From Trochalopteron elliotii (Eukaryota; Chordata; Aves; Passeriformes; Leiothrichidae): a stretch of 64,000 bases of DNA. The position numbers and the translations under genes were made by a program. The notes under the pieces were generated by a model, which did not search any database, was not told the DNA's origin, and was given only the letters and a program-made list of their open reading frames with translations. Positions 44,352 through 58,131 of the stretch are shown in pieces (position 1 is the stretch's first letter; the number at the start of each line of letters is the position of its first letter). Where the stretch lies: assembly GCA_024734555.1 (NCBI GenBank), contig JANPWX010000247.1, positions 3,889,144-3,953,143 of the forward strand. Direction: 5' to 3'.

Positions 44352-47300
44352 CTTTTTCCTAGTGAGACTTGGCTTGTCTGATTGTAGTGTTACCCTACTT
44401 AAATTAAAAAAAAAAAAAGGTACATGCAATTATGCAATTCTGCATTCACCCAATCACTTGTGAAAACACTTTAAGATGCAGCAGCATTCAGGAAAAAAGC
44501 TCTCTCAGGAGACAGCCCTCCAAGCAGAACAGTCAATGTAGTGGTATCAATTACATCCCTTTTCTGTCCTAATAGGAAAAATAAAAAGAGTTCATTGTCA
44601 GTACGTAAAGTGAGTGAAGAGGTAAGGAGGTCTATCTTTAGCCTGCAGTAACAGCCCACAGCTTCTCCATTTCATCTTGGAAAGTGCATGAGAGCTAAAA
44701 TAGTTCTGAAAGGAGCTGTGAATGGCAGAGAAGTGGTTTGCCACCACTGTTATGTTTGCAGTGGCTTGCACATGATCTGCCACAAGTCCACCCACAATCA
44801 TTCCATGATCAATGAAATGCTTTATTTACGCTCAGAGCTGTCACTTGCTAGTGGTAAAATCTTATTATGTGCCTCAGAACACACACAACATGTACATGAT
44901 GTGGCACTCAATTAAGTACACATATCAATCAAGAGGCAGCATGAAGATCTCTTTGTCAGTTTCATTGCTCTCTGCCCTAGATAGAGTCCTTTCATTAAAA
45001 CTGTTTACTGTACTTTTGCTCATTCTGCATATCCTTTGGGTTGGTTTTGTAGCCAAAAACAAACAGCAAGAGGAGAGCCTACACATTTCATGGTCCAATA
45101 TATGCCTGAAATGTGAACATTTTTCAGGTTCTTTTAGTTCCCAGAATTTTTTACCAAATACTTGAAAAGAGCAAGGGTTTTCATTCCTCTGGCTTAGAGC
45201 GAACACAAGTTCCTTTCCTCATCCCTCCCCTTCCTACTTCTAGTCTTTGTTTGTGGGCTCCCCAGGGAGGCCAGTAACAGGCAGGTTTACCCAATAACAA
45301 GTGGGCCCTATGAGGAAAATTTGCTCTCCAAGAGCATCTCTGTCAGCCTCTACGAGGATCTCAGCCTCTACCACCATGCAATAATTTTCAGCCCAATTAT
45401 TTTCACAAAAAACTTTTGTGGGAACTATTCCACTTTTGCTCTTCACAGTTTCTAGTTTGGAAATTGCAGAGGACTGACATCAGTGCTTCGTTGCGTTAAA
45501 ACAGCCATGAAACACTCCTCAGGATATGAAGTATCACACGGGCAGCTGGGCACATAGCAGTGTCAAGATGTAACTTGCACAACATGATGCAGTTCAAACT
45601 CAAAAATTAGGTTTTAATTTGCTGCAAAATTTAACACTATTAAACAGGGATTAACACTGAGGCAATTAAAGTGCAATCGGAAAAGCTCTTGCCTGTGAGG
45701 TGGGAAGGGATGAATTAACTTCAGGCAAACACCAGGAAGCTTTGAGAGCATAAAAGAAATGGAGCATGGGAGAGAACATACAGGTGCAAAATCTCTTCTG
45801 CACTGGTAAACCATCTCGACTACACTAGCCTCAGGGAAGTATTTTGGAAATCATTCCACACAACTACAGCAATACTGAAATTCTGCTAACTCAAGAGTCG
45901 GAAGCAAAGGACCAATGTTTTGCTATTTCTACTAAAGCTGGGCCTTGAGAGATTCTCCTCCTTCTCCTAAAAGACCATTTACATGCAATACTAACAAAAC
46001 AGCTTTCAAAGGTTTGGGTTTTTACCCGAAGGACTACTTTCAATAATCTACCCCTACATTCATCTAGTAGTATTCTTGTGAAAAAATAGTTTTTGTTCAG
46101 CTACCATTATTTAAACCTCCTGTGCCTTGCTGCTTAAGAATTACCTTAACTTATGCATTCCCTTGCCTTTATTTGCACTTTTGGCCCCCTATTTTCTGCC
46201 AGCTTCCATTCCTTGTCACAATTTTTAATGTTCTGCACAAAGCATAGGTTTCTCTTCTCCTTCTTTCTGTATCACGTTCTTACTTGTTTCCTAATCCTTT
46301 AAATGTAGGTGATGATTCTATACCAAAGCAATAGAAGGCTTGCATCTTTGGCCTGCAATTGCTTTACTACAGATTTCTTTAATTTATTAAATTTTTATCT
46401 ATGGGAAGATTATTCCATATGGTTATGGCAACTATTCCAAATGTTCTTGCAAGTAATCAGGTCTACCCTCCTCTGAGTTTTCATATGCTATCCCATCAGT
46501 AAGCAATCTACTTGTAACCTTTATTGCACATCTGGGGAAAAAAAAAAAAAAAAACAGAGGAATACTACTGACAAATATTAGGCCTCTAAAAGAGCAGAGA
46601 AGTCATCTTAGGCTAGCTCTGTAGTCAGAGGAGAGAGAGACCTCCACACAGCACTGCTAAAGATCCGAATTTACAAAGTCAAAGAAAATGCCCAAGAGCA
46701 CTATTAGCTGACTCAACTGTGCAAAACAATCAACAGCAATGTCTAAAAACTGGACCAGACACTCCTCATTTTGATGTTCATTATTCTGTCTCCCTTGGCC
46801 TAAAAATATGGCTGAAGTTTATTTGTTTTATCTTAAGGAATGTTACTGACTTTTTTGCTAGTACCCAACACTATGCTTCTTCCAAGATAATTTGCATAGC
46901 TGGTCAAATTCTTCCATAGTCATATTTACTGCGGGATACAAATACATTACAGAAAGTGGCAAAGGAGAATCCAAGGAAGAAAGCAAGGTCTTGCTGCAAA
47001 ATTAAAAACAAAAAATCATGAAAAATTTTAAGCACTCTTCAGAAGTGTGTCTTTACTGAGGGTCACTAAAAGGAGGATGGGTAAGGAGGGAAAGAGCTCA
47101 AGGCCCATGGGCTCTGTATTATTGACAGGATAGAATTTCAATAAAAGAAAAAAATGTAATGAACTGGGAGCCAGGACCAAGTCTCCACTGCAAGTGAAAG
47201 AAAGGCAGATGTAGCTTGCTTTGTGGCAAGGGAATTTCAGGGCCAGGAGATCATTTTCCTCTTCTAAGTCCCCTGCTGCCTGTGCACAAGGCTAGCTCAG

Positions 47301-49169
47301 TTAGGTGAGACAGCTGCTTAAAATCAGTTCAGACTGTCATGAAGAAGGAGCTGTTTAAGAGCTAAAAGAAGCCTCTGCTGGCTCATAGTAATGGTTTGCT
47401 CAGGAGCTTCATTTGTGTTGAGACTCCTGTCCTTGGTCCCTGCCTGTTTATATTCAAAACCAGTACCCTTACCAGCTTCTGAGCTTTGTTCCTGTTCATG
47501 TCAGAAATCACATTGCTCCATTTATTTGATGGGGGAAATTGCTGTTAATCAATTAGTTCAATTCTACCAGTGCTATAGAGCAAACTGAACCCTTTGTTTT
47601 TCATTGTGCATATGGTGAGAGCACAGGTTAAAGGAGATGGAAAGTCTTTGCACTAATGAAAATGAAATACACTTCAGCCTGGTCTCCTCTCTGATAGCTT
47701 TTATACTCCTCTTGAATCTATTCCCATTTTCTCTCTGCAAAATAAGCTAAAATTCAGCAGCAAACCCTGAAATATAATATATTTCCTTTACAGAATTCTG
47801 TCCCTTCCCTGACTGAAAGAGTTTTCAGGCTAATAGATGTAAAAGGCATTTCTCAAGATAACATGAGAGCAACAGTCAGGTGCAGTGATACAGAATTCAC
47901 TTAAAGGCACCCTACAAAGACCACATTTTGTTTTATTTTAATTTGTTCAGGCTGCAGTGTTTCCTTGAAAAGCACCCAGGAATTGATTTTTTACTAAGAT
48001 TTCGCAAATTAAAAATACTGGAATAACATTTTATGATTACTTTTCATAATTAAAATATTTTTCAAACAGTGCTGTGAGCAGCATCACAGAAAACAATCAG
48101 TCAACAGACACACTGCATTTGCAGCACTTCCCTCAGGGCACCACTTGTCCAAGTCCCAATTCAGATGTAAAAGACTACTCTCCGTAATTCTGATGGTAAA
48201 AACAACAGAAGTATTCATTCTATAGGCAGATTCTGAAGATGTAGAATGAAGTAGATGAGGAAGTGCCCTGGCTTCCTCATATCCTGTGACTGGCATGCCC
48301 TACAATGACAGCATTTCTCTGGTCTGAGCCCAGGGAACATTGCAGGGAATGTGTACACCCAGAACGATCTTTGGGATTTAAATCCCTTGCTGCCACTTAC
48401 AAGTCACAGAGGGCTTGTTTGGATAGGCCACTGGATTCCTCTAAATGAAGTTTCTTCAATGAAAATGGCAGATGCATGTGTAGCAGAGGGAGAATTACTG
48501 TGCTCTATTTTCACCGGAAACATGCTTCAGTGACATACCAATATTCCAAAATATTTTCATCTCTAAGGAGGATGAACACTAGCAATTTCAAAAATTTTCA
48601 AGACTGAAAAGATATATTTTCAAGTACTTTGGGGCATAGAAGAATCTTACTCCAGCACTGTCTCGAAATGCATAATTTTAATCACAACAATTTTGAAAGA
48701 CACAAAGTTTCCCTCATTTTCTTAACAGAAGTAGTTTTAAATTGGAAAAAATTGTTTAAAAAATATAAAGCAATATTGAAACTGGTTTTGAAAACTCTTC
48801 TAAAACAGCCTATGAATTAAAATGTCTTTGATACCAGTCTTTGGCACCATAAAATCTTGCTGCAATAAATCAACAGGTATAGTGAAAATAGGTATTACAA
48901 AAGTCTGACCAGCTATATTCTCTACTACTATATTCTGAAATGTGCACAACTGCCATATAATTTATTTTTTACATCCCCCTCTTAACCTATTTGAAGTTGC
49001 CTTTCCTTTGTTTTCACAATTCTAATCATTGGTCCTTATAGGGTAAGTTTCCCTTTTTTCTCTGAGACACATTCAGCACAATTTTTAGCATCCCAACTTC
49101 AGATTGAAACAGACATCCATACACCCTCAGATGTAAATTCTCTAGCACTTTCTAAAAGGAAATATTTTT
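44352..49169. other. Long AT-rich stretch with no recognised gene or transposon
   Basis: About 4.8 kb. It has an A-run of about 12 at 44406-44418 and an A17 run at 46538-46554. Open frames in both strands at 44688-45206 overlap each other and lack domain signatures. No RNA gene is evident. Confidence 0.5.
46538..46554. repeat. Poly-A run of 17
   Basis: Uninterrupted A tract after CATCTGGGG. No retrocopy body could be recognised upstream, so I treat it as simple sequence. Confidence 0.8.
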
Positions 49170-49208
49170 TTCTTTCTTTCTCTTTCTTTCTCTTTCTTTC
49201 TTTCTTGC

Positions 49209-49286
<78 letters not shown>
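49170..49286. repeat. TTTC/GAAA tetranucleotide microsatellite, about 117 bp
   Basis: Mostly perfect TTTC units, with CTCTTTC variants in the first 35 bases and one TTGCC interruption near 49206. On the minus strand it is a polypurine GAAA tract that gives a false open frame of repeated Lys/Glu/Arg residues. Confidence 0.95.
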
Positions 49287-51557
49287 ATGATATGACAACT
49301 ATAAAAATTCAAAGCTCCAGTTGCTCTTTCCCCTGAGGATTTTATTCCTATATCATTTAACTTTTCCTGGCATCTTTCTTCCTTCCCTTTTATACTACAA
49401 ATTTCCCCTAAGCAATGAGAACTTGTATTTGCATCTTTGACAGCAAAGGGGAGACTGACGGATGGAAGCAATGCTCTCTTTGAATAATGCAAGATGTTGT
49501 GACACTGACAGTAATAAGGAGTCCTAAATAATAGGTCCTTCTTGATACAATTTAAAAATATGCAGCCTATTGTCTCAGCCACCAGCAAACAAGCTCATAA
49601 CCACCACCTCAAGAGTAAGCCTGAGTTTTATCCATCTCAGTGACAGCTGACAACAGGAAACTAATCTCTCTTAAAAATATTTCCCAATCACTTTTTGTTG
49701 TAATTAAATCAACACTGTTCAACCACAAGTACAGGAAAATAGCTCTGTCTTTTATGACATTTCAGAGCAGGAGTGGGCTTAAGTTTTACTCATCGCTGCC
49801 CTGAGGGAAGTCGGTTCCTATTAGAGTTGCCTGCATCAGCTAATCCCAGTCAAGACCCTCTTCACTTTTGTGTTTTCATTATTTTTTTCCAGTGGTGCCC
49901 ACAGATATTAACAAAGAGGAAAGAAATTGTGATACAGTGGTAAATCTTATAGGCTTAAAACACCCATGGGCATAAAACTATCTGAATCCTATAGCACTGA
50001 CACCACTGGCTGAGGATCTCATCCTTAGGATTTTATCTCCTTGTCTTAGTGCCTATCATTTTATTTGGTACCTTATTTTCCACATTAAAAGAAATCAGAA
50101 GTGACTTGGAAGTTCTTCAAAAGGTGAAAAATTGGTTTGTTTCAGTTGTACTTTTAATTATGCTTATAAATTGATATAACTTATACCATTAGAGAGGCTT
50201 TATTAACTTTTATAGATTTTGAACTACAGTTTCAATGACATAATTTTGTAATTAGTGACTCATAGTCTTTCATTAATGGAATTTCTGGAAAATGCTGTCA
50301 GAATCAGAAAGAAAGAGGGAAAGATACAAGAAGGGCAATCTGTATTAGAATATAGTTAATTTTTTATAGAGACTTATGCCCTCTAACAGCCAATGAAATT
50401 TTCATATATGCTAATAGCTAATTGTGCTCAAGTTCAGAGTTGCCTGGAAGATTTGGCATGCAATAAAAGTTTAAAACAACAACAAAAGCATCTACAGTTA
50501 TCACAAGAAAAATGTGATCTAATCAAGTCCAAAAATGCAAGGTACCCAGGGTACTTTTCAGAGTTACAGCCATGATGAATACAGTATATATACTTTTACA
50601 TATCTTTGGTTTGGTGTGATCCTGGCATACCTGAGACAGCATGTCCAGTATGCCCCTACACCTCAGATTGAAGCATGTTATAGACCCCCAATGCTAAGCA
50701 TTATGTGTTACTGTGCAGCCATAACAAAATTAAATTCAGCATAGGATTTGCTAAACCCTAGGTTCACTAAGCTGTAGAACAGCTGATTAAAGTCCACTTC
50801 TATATTTTTCTATTACATTGTCATTGGCAGTGCAATCAGATTGTAAGTTATAGCTGTTTTCCTATTCCTGTCTTTGTCTGGTGCTGCTGAGAATAACTGC
50901 ATGCCACCTGCACTAAACAAACCCTTCCCCAGCCATACTCATCATTTCTGTGGACACAGCTTATCACATCAGCCTTATTAACTGATGTATAAAGACAGAC
51001 ACAGCAATGGAAAAGTCATCTTAATGTTATCTTCCTTTGCGAAGAACCAGTATTACGAATAGCAAATTCTATCCTGTGGCTTCAGGACCTTTCTCCATTG
51101 CAACTGCTTCCCTGATGTATTGCAGCTTGCAGTAGGTAGAGATAAGCAAAGTAAATACAGACAGTTAGCTAAAGCTGTTGTGCATTTTCAAAGGTATACG
51201 AAAAATATCCAAGTTTCCTTTGATTTCTAAGAAAGTAGTGTAGATAAAAACACCAAGGGTATATTTCTCTTTCCATAGGGCACCAAACATCTATTTGAGA
51301 CACTAAAGTTATATCTTTTGTTCAGTTTAAGATAGAAGTAAAGACACAGGTCTTATTTCAAATCTTTAGAGTTTGCCAAAATGTCTGAATCTGAACTATA
51401 TTCACTTTAAAATGATGACTACACGTCACTGGTTACACTATATAATGTTGTGAATACATGTAGGAAAAATACTTAGAATAATATGATAGAAAAAGGCAAA
51501 TTAAAGCAAAATTAAATTCCATACAATTGTACTCATGGGGAATAGCTATCTATGGTG
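49287..51557. other. AT-rich sequence with no recognised gene or transposon
   Basis: About 2.3 kb with only short frames and no known repeat. Confidence 0.5.
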
Positions 51558-51564
51558 CAGGACT

Positions 51565-52067
51565 TCAGTGGTTTCCTCCTGGGAGGCTGCTACCGGCAGG
51601 CTGCTTACCCCAGACCAACCGTAATAGTTCATGGGTCCCTCAGATCTGCTAGCTGGAAGCGTGGGTGAGGCTTTGGAATGAAGAGCGGGCTTCTGCAGTG
51701 GGTTTGAAAGGTGTTTATTGTTGCAGCTCCACGTGCAAAAGGCAAGGCTCGGCCTGTCCTTCTCCCTTATGTACCCCAGGACATAGCCTGAGGCCACAGG
51801 AGAATTCAGGCCAATAGATGGGAAGGGGTTGGGAGGTTCTAGAGTGGGACACTCAGCAGGACAATTGAAGAGGGCAGGTGCCTGAGCACCAGGCCAAATG
51901 GGAGATGATCTCTCTTCAAGTTTCCAGCGTGATTGACAAGGGGCTCCCCTCTGGGAGATACCAAGGGGATCAGGGGATGGGTGAGAGGATTCAGGAAGGG
52001 ACATACCAAGTACAAAATAAATAAATTACATATAAAACTTTGAAAGGCTTAATCATGCGCTGCAACA
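51565..52067 (-). mobile_element. LTR, family B, copy 3, minus strand, with candidate 7-8 bp flanking duplication
   Basis: On the minus strand it starts TGTTGCAGCGCATG and ends about AACCACTGA. It is nearly the same as 24893-25391 (plus). The AATAAA of the minus strand is at 51714-51719. CAGGACTT is present at both sides (51558-51565 and 52068-52075), a likely target duplication although slightly longer than the usual 4-6 bases, so one or two matching bases may be chance. The best-preserved frame inside it (51546-52004, minus) is an LTR artefact with a proline- and serine-rich product. Confidence 0.85.
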
Positions 52068-54323
52068 CAGGACTTTGCACAGCTTCATCTGAAATTGTAG
52101 AGAAGAATGGTTCAGAAATAATCTTACAACTGTCTTCCACCCTCTCTGCAGTGCTTATGTGTTGGCATTATCTTATGAGGAGACTGGACTTCTGACTTTT
52201 ATCAGACATCTCTGTTGTGCCTGGAGATACAAAGTTATACAAACCGTACACGGATCTTAAAAGAGTCTTCAATACTTAGTGGATATCAAAGCCACTTTTG
52301 GCACTGTGTGAAAGCCTTGCTCCGAAGTCAAGGGAGGGCTGGTGACGTCTAACATGACACAAAAGATCACCACCTCCTTCCTGCTCTTGCATTCAGCAGT
52401 GTGGGAGGTAAGTGACCCTGTATGTCAGAACACTCCAACTTTCCTTCTTTTGGGTGACTTCTCAACAAAATCTGCTACTCAGGTCTAAGGGATTTGCAAA
52501 ACTCTCTTAGGAGATAAGGTAAAGGAAAATTATACGACACAGATACACCATAGCTGGACTTGTGGAAAAGGAGGTGCAGTGTCTTCTATTGATCTTAGTT
52601 ATTCCATAAACAACTGGAAGCCAGTGGCTTATTCCATCTGCCTGTGAAGGCGTAGCAAAATCAGTACTGAAAATAATAAGAAACAACAGAAAAACAAATT
52701 TAAAAATCAATAAAAATTATAACCCTGACAGAACGAAAAGAAATATACCAAATTTATAAGACCTTAACATTTAAGAAAAAACATAAATTTTTTTTTGCAT
52801 TTTAAAAAACAGCAAAAGACCTGTTTAAACATCTGTGTCTGATTTTCCAATGTTTATTTAATTCTAATACTCACATAACACTCAAACTGATCCTGACAGA
52901 TATGTGATAATGAATCTGCTTTGAAATTCATCCAGAGAAGAAAAACCTGTTCAGGGAATCCAGTACTCTATCTCAAAGGGAATACGTTTAGATCAGCCTG
53001 GAACCAGTTAATACAATTACACTTGTACAATTCTTTGCTTGGAATGTTTACTAAGTGTTGTGAGGCAATAAATGAACAAGAATTGGCTAGACATAACTTT
53101 AAATCCATCTCCTGCCTGCCTGTGAATTAGAGTGTAACATGATTTGTCCTCTCTGAGGAGAGTGGAGATTTGTGACTGTAGATTCCTAACTTTAAAGGAA
53201 TACTCATTTGATCTAAAATTTCAATTTAAAATTGTGACAGCTGCCTGTGACTGAAATCTTTTGATTTATCCACTGAGAAATTTTCTTTCCTATTTTCATA
53301 GTATCTCCCAGTTCTCTGTAAGGTTTGTTCATCCCACCACCAGATGAAAGAATGTTATAGCCATTCCGTTTGGGTTTTTTTCCCAGTTACAACCACTGAA
53401 GTAAATGCTATAGGTATTTGAAAAGCATTATGTATTTATGCCTTTGAGGTACTACACTATCATCCTATTACAGAACTTCCTGAAGAAGTAGCAAACAGCA
53501 ATAAAAAAAACCTTAAGTTTGTGGGCAAAAGATATGATATTTTGTATTTCTGCGTCTTCTTTTCATTTCCTGCTAGAAGTCACATATACTGATCAGAAAA
53601 TGCCTGGTCTGCTTTTACACCACAAGACAGGGACAAGTCCATTTTATCATTCCTAATTTGAATGTTTTCTGTAACTCATGGTTCTAACTAGGCTTCAGTC
53701 ACAACTGATAGAGGCTTACCCAAAAGCAATGAGAAGCACTTGTCCCCTCAGTCTTTTTCAGGTTACTGGAATGTCCAGATGACCTCTGCATGTAAACTTC
53801 CCCACCTTACTAATAAGAGCAACACAATCCTTCTCATCTGGTAGGACAGCCAAAATTCCATTGCTTGTCACTGCACATCGAAGAAAAAGCAATGTGGAAT
53901 TAAATGTGGCTGCTGAGCTGGCTAGCTCTACGGCAGCGAAGACACTCTTCTTTGAGAGCTTCAATGGAACAGACAGAAGGAATTTAATCAGCTTCTCAAT
54001 ATATGTTTCTGAAGTAATAGAACAGCTTTCTGACTAGGATAATTTTATTTATAAAGGCAGTGCAGTTTTCTGTGTTTGTTTAGAGTAAAACATTTCAGCT
54101 CAGCTGAAGTAATGAGCTTCCTCAGGGATTCTGCAAGAGGCATTTGCTATCCACGGTACAGCAGGCAGGCTGGAATTGCAGCAAAGCTCTTTGGAGGAGT
54201 CTCCAGCTCTGCTTTGATTGCTGCTAAGTGCCTAGTGGCATGTCATGGGATTTTTTGACTACATGTTTGGAACTTGAAAGCCTGAGATGAACAAGCAGGT
54301 AGGGTAATAGTTAGCCACAGAAA

Positions 54324-54357
54324 ATCAGTTTGTAGAACAAATCAGTTTGTAGAACAA
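54324..54357. repeat. Exact 17-bp tandem duplication
   Basis: ATCAGTTTGTAGAACAA occurs twice head to tail. Confidence 0.85.
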
Positions 54358-56048
54358 TTTGCACGTCAGGAAAATTTTTTAACCAAGTATAAGTAGAATT
54401 CTAAAGTATCACCTTTCTCATATTATGTTGTCATCCATATTTCAAACTCTCAGGACTTTTTGATGTCCTAGAATTCAAGGAGAATGAAATGTGGTGAGAG
54501 CAACCTGGGAAGAAGCTCACAACAGAGGGTAGGCTGACTGTCATGGATGTGTCCTTTGATGAAAGTTAAGAGCAGGTGACTCCTCTGCTGTGGAATGAAG
54601 CCCTTATGGAGAATAGAAAGGAGATTTGTTTATGTTATGTAGTACCTGGCCAGCTGAAATGACTGAATAAAGGGCTGGCTTTACGTATCTTTTAAGGCTA
54701 TTGATAAAATGGTCATATCAAAGCCATATACCACAGGAAAAATAAACAATATAGATTTTATCTAAAATACATAAAATTCACACAGCAGGAAGGCTGTTAT
54801 GTTCTGTCCAGCCATTATGCAGGAAGGACCCAGGTTTTTCATGATTTTCATGCCTTTATTTCGTACTTTGTTTTGATTTGAGCTGTGAATCTGTGTACTG
54901 CATGAAAAGTATGATAAAGCCAGTATGCTGTGCAAAATATTAAAATAACAGAAAACCAAGTTTCAGTCAAACCATCTGCTCCCTTTTCACAAGAGCTGTG
55001 TGTTTAAGGAAAAAAAAAGGAAAGGAAAAAATTAGCTAAACAGAAATAATGCTAAGGTTATGGAAAAAATTGGTGGAAAAAAAGTAAAAAATATTTTCAT
55101 TATATATCCAGTTAAAAATTCTTCTTCTCTTAAAAAAAAAAATACACTTGGATTGCAAGTTAAATGATTAAAATTAAACATAAGGGAATTTGAAATAGTC
55201 TTTCCTCAAAACATTTAAAGATACTGAAACTGTCAAATTTTTTATTTCTGTTATGATAAAACCAATAAAACTGATTTTAAAAATCAGAAAAATTTATATA
55301 TTCTGGAACCTATACTTTTAGTGGAAAAATATAACCAAAAAATTGTTTCTTATTCTACATGGTGTAAAGAAGCCTAGAAAAAAATGCAGACAGAATTTAG
55401 AAAAACAATCAATCAAACAAAAATTCAAAACCCCCCTTATTAGACCAACTTTAACTTTTTATTTAGATTTCCTTTTCTTTCTGTACCTCTTCCTCAACTT
55501 CTGTAGAACCAAATATCTTGCCTTGATAGTGACAGGCCAAATAAAGTCACTTACATTTCCAGGCCAATGAGAACAATAAAGCTCGTCAATTATGAACAAT
55601 AATAACATTATTTAGTTCAATTAAGAGCCATAGAGATACAGTTGTTTTGTGTATTACCAAAGTGTAATACCAGCATTGAAACATTAGATCATAATATTTC
55701 GTCTTAAGGTTGAAGTTACAGGAAACCTTGCCCTACATTATAGACATTGAAAGGAACCTGGAAATAACTGCACTGGAGAAAGAGAAGAGGGAATATTTTT
55801 TTCTTTTGTGAGCAATCATTTTATACAATATTTTAAATAGTTTTAGGCAAAACCACATTTCCAAAGGAGATGCACCAAGTTTTTCACTGGAAAAGGAGGT
55901 ATGTTTCCACCAAAAGATTTATAGTGCTTGTTGTACCTAATAATAGACATCAGGCTGTTTACCTCAAGTTACTTTACTTTCCAAAACAGAAGCCACAGTG
56001 AAAGCTGGACTCTTAGGGTCAAAGTGGTGTAGATGTTCTTTTTGTTCT

Positions 56049-56076
56049 TTAGGACAAAAGCAGTCTTTTGTCCTAA
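56049..56076. repeat. Perfect inverted repeat, 12-bp arms, 4-base loop
   Basis: TTAGGACAAAAG, loop CAGT, then CTTTTGTCCTAA. This would fold as a stable hairpin in either strand's RNA. The arms contain no known factor site that I recognise. Confidence 0.9.
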
Positions 56077-57206
56077 ACTGATGTGCAGTTTTTGAAACCA
56101 CTATTAACGAAGCTCTTTTAAAAATCACTTATAGGGGAAACATGTAGCCATTTCCATTAAAGACTGTTGTTCCCATAGACCTGTTAGTTGCTGTATTTCA
56201 TTATTAGTGCTCTCTCATCAAGTAACAATTTTGCTGCCATTTTGTGTTTACAGTTCACTAGTAATCAAAACTCCCTGCCAGACCTCAATCAAGTCATCTG
56301 GTGGAGCTCCTATGTCCTTCAGCACCTATAGGAAAGAAGCAATGTGCTGTGAAGTCCTACATTTTTCTCATCAGAACGAAAAACAGATCCTCAGCTCAGT
56401 TTTAAATCTTAGACTTTTAAATCAAGAAAAGCTCTAGCAGTGTTATAACATGCAAATAAGATCTGACCATTCAATCTTTTCTTTACTTCCCATTGGTTTA
56501 AATAAAGACACTAAACCAAGTGGTTCTGAGCATGCTGCAGGAGTCAGATCTGCTTGCACAGACGGAAAGAGATATTTTCTTTTTTTGTCTAGCAGGGGAA
56601 CACCTGAGATGGGTCACTGAGCACCCCAATATCACTGTGCCCATGCAACCTGACAGCATCACCACACAGCCCCCAACACTCAAAAATATCTGCATGACTC
56701 TGACCACTGGCACAGGCTTTTGTCTGTGATAGATGTGCAGATATTTCTTCAGATGTATCTTGATAATGCCTCATCTTATAGTAGAGCTACATTTTTTATT
56801 GTATCTATGTATTTGTAAAGGCATGGGTAAAAAAGAGACAAACCCCGGCTACTTTTGAGAATGTGACTTCTGCCAGAGAATAAAGGTTCCTCTCTTAGGG
56901 AGTAGTTTTAAAGAGAGATTAAAAAAAAATACGACAGCTTTGTCTGAGAAAAGTCAAACTTCGGGCTGTGCAGGATAGACAGGAATATGAGCAGGTAGGG
57001 TCGCAATCCTTCCTTTATAAAGTTGTATGCTATTTATTTCACTGATTCTGTAGCTATCTTTCTGTTCCCTATTTTTACAGACATCGATTATTTCATTCAC
57101 TGCTTGAGTAAGAGGAAAGCTGAATCAATCAGTCAAACAAGTAATGTAACTGTTGATTAAATCTGGTTCTCGGTGTACATTTCAGCCAAGAGAATCCATT
57201 TTTTAT

Positions 57207-57238
57207 TGAAAGAAAAGAAAAAGAAAGGAAGAAAGAAA
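57207..57238. repeat. AAAG-rich purine tract
   Basis: Units of GAAA, AAAAG and GGAAG in series, an imperfect purine microsatellite. Confidence 0.7.
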
Positions 57239-58111
57239 AGTAGTTTAACTTTATATAACAGCTTTAAAACAAAAAGCATGTGATCATTTTACAAGCTGCA
57301 GGAAACATGACTCAAAACAGTAACAAAATGCAAAAATAATCTGTCTATCCCTCCCAAGGGAACTGCAACTAAGATTACCCTATATACGATTACTATCTAT
57401 ACAATAATTTTGTCAATGTCTGAAGATAATTTCATCTCTTATATTTATCAGAAAATAAAAACAGCTATATTAGCTATAACACTAGGATCTATTGGTCTGC
57501 TGTGAGTACAGCAAAAATAGGATCATCCTGATCTAAGCTTGATTGTTGAGTGATGAATTCTGAATTGGTTTAGATACATCCAAGACATAATGAATGGTTT
57601 TATATATAGTCCATCAAGTCAAGGCTCACTCCCCAAACTGAGGAAAAAACTTTTCAAATGAGTAGATTAAAAAATGTTACTGAATTCCTAAGAACAGCAA
57701 TACTTACTTATTTTTGTTTTGAGTCAGGTTTTCTGCAGCTTGTAAAGTGATCAGATTCTTTTGCTTTTAAAGCTGTTGCATAAAGTTAAACTACTTTTCT
57801 TTCTTTTTTTTTTTTTTTAATTAAAAATATGCACTGAGATGTATATCAGTCCATCAGCATAAATGCAGATCAAAGCTCAGGGGTTTTTTTTCTCTCTAAT
57901 GCTTGCTCCTCTCTATTCCTTATAATGTATTCAAGAGATTTTCAAAGCACTGGGAAAGTGACAAGGAAGAGACTGAAGTGTTATGGTAAGTGGCTGTGTA
58001 GGGATGAACACCAATCCTTCTAAATTCCATTTTCCCAAACATCACTCTTCATAGAACAACTTGTTCTTTGCAGCAACTAATACCTTAAAACCATGCAGAT
58101 ATCAACATCAA

Positions 58112-58131
58112 CTGAAATGAGCTCATTTCAG
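58112..58131. repeat. Perfect 20-bp palindrome
   Basis: CTGAAATGAG is followed directly by its reverse complement CTCATTTCAG. It has no spacer, so it is a cruciform-type palindrome and not a stem-loop with a loop. Confidence 0.9.

Noticed and set aside
46500..46560. Poly-A17 run as the tail of a processed retrocopy
   Set aside because: No coding-like or gene-like body precedes it, the polyA-signal spacing is wrong, and no flanking duplication is visible.
49142..49588. 148-codon minus-strand frame with a Lys/Glu/Arg repeat tail
   Set aside because: The charged tail is the translation of the GAAA microsatellite at 49170-49286; the rest has no domain.
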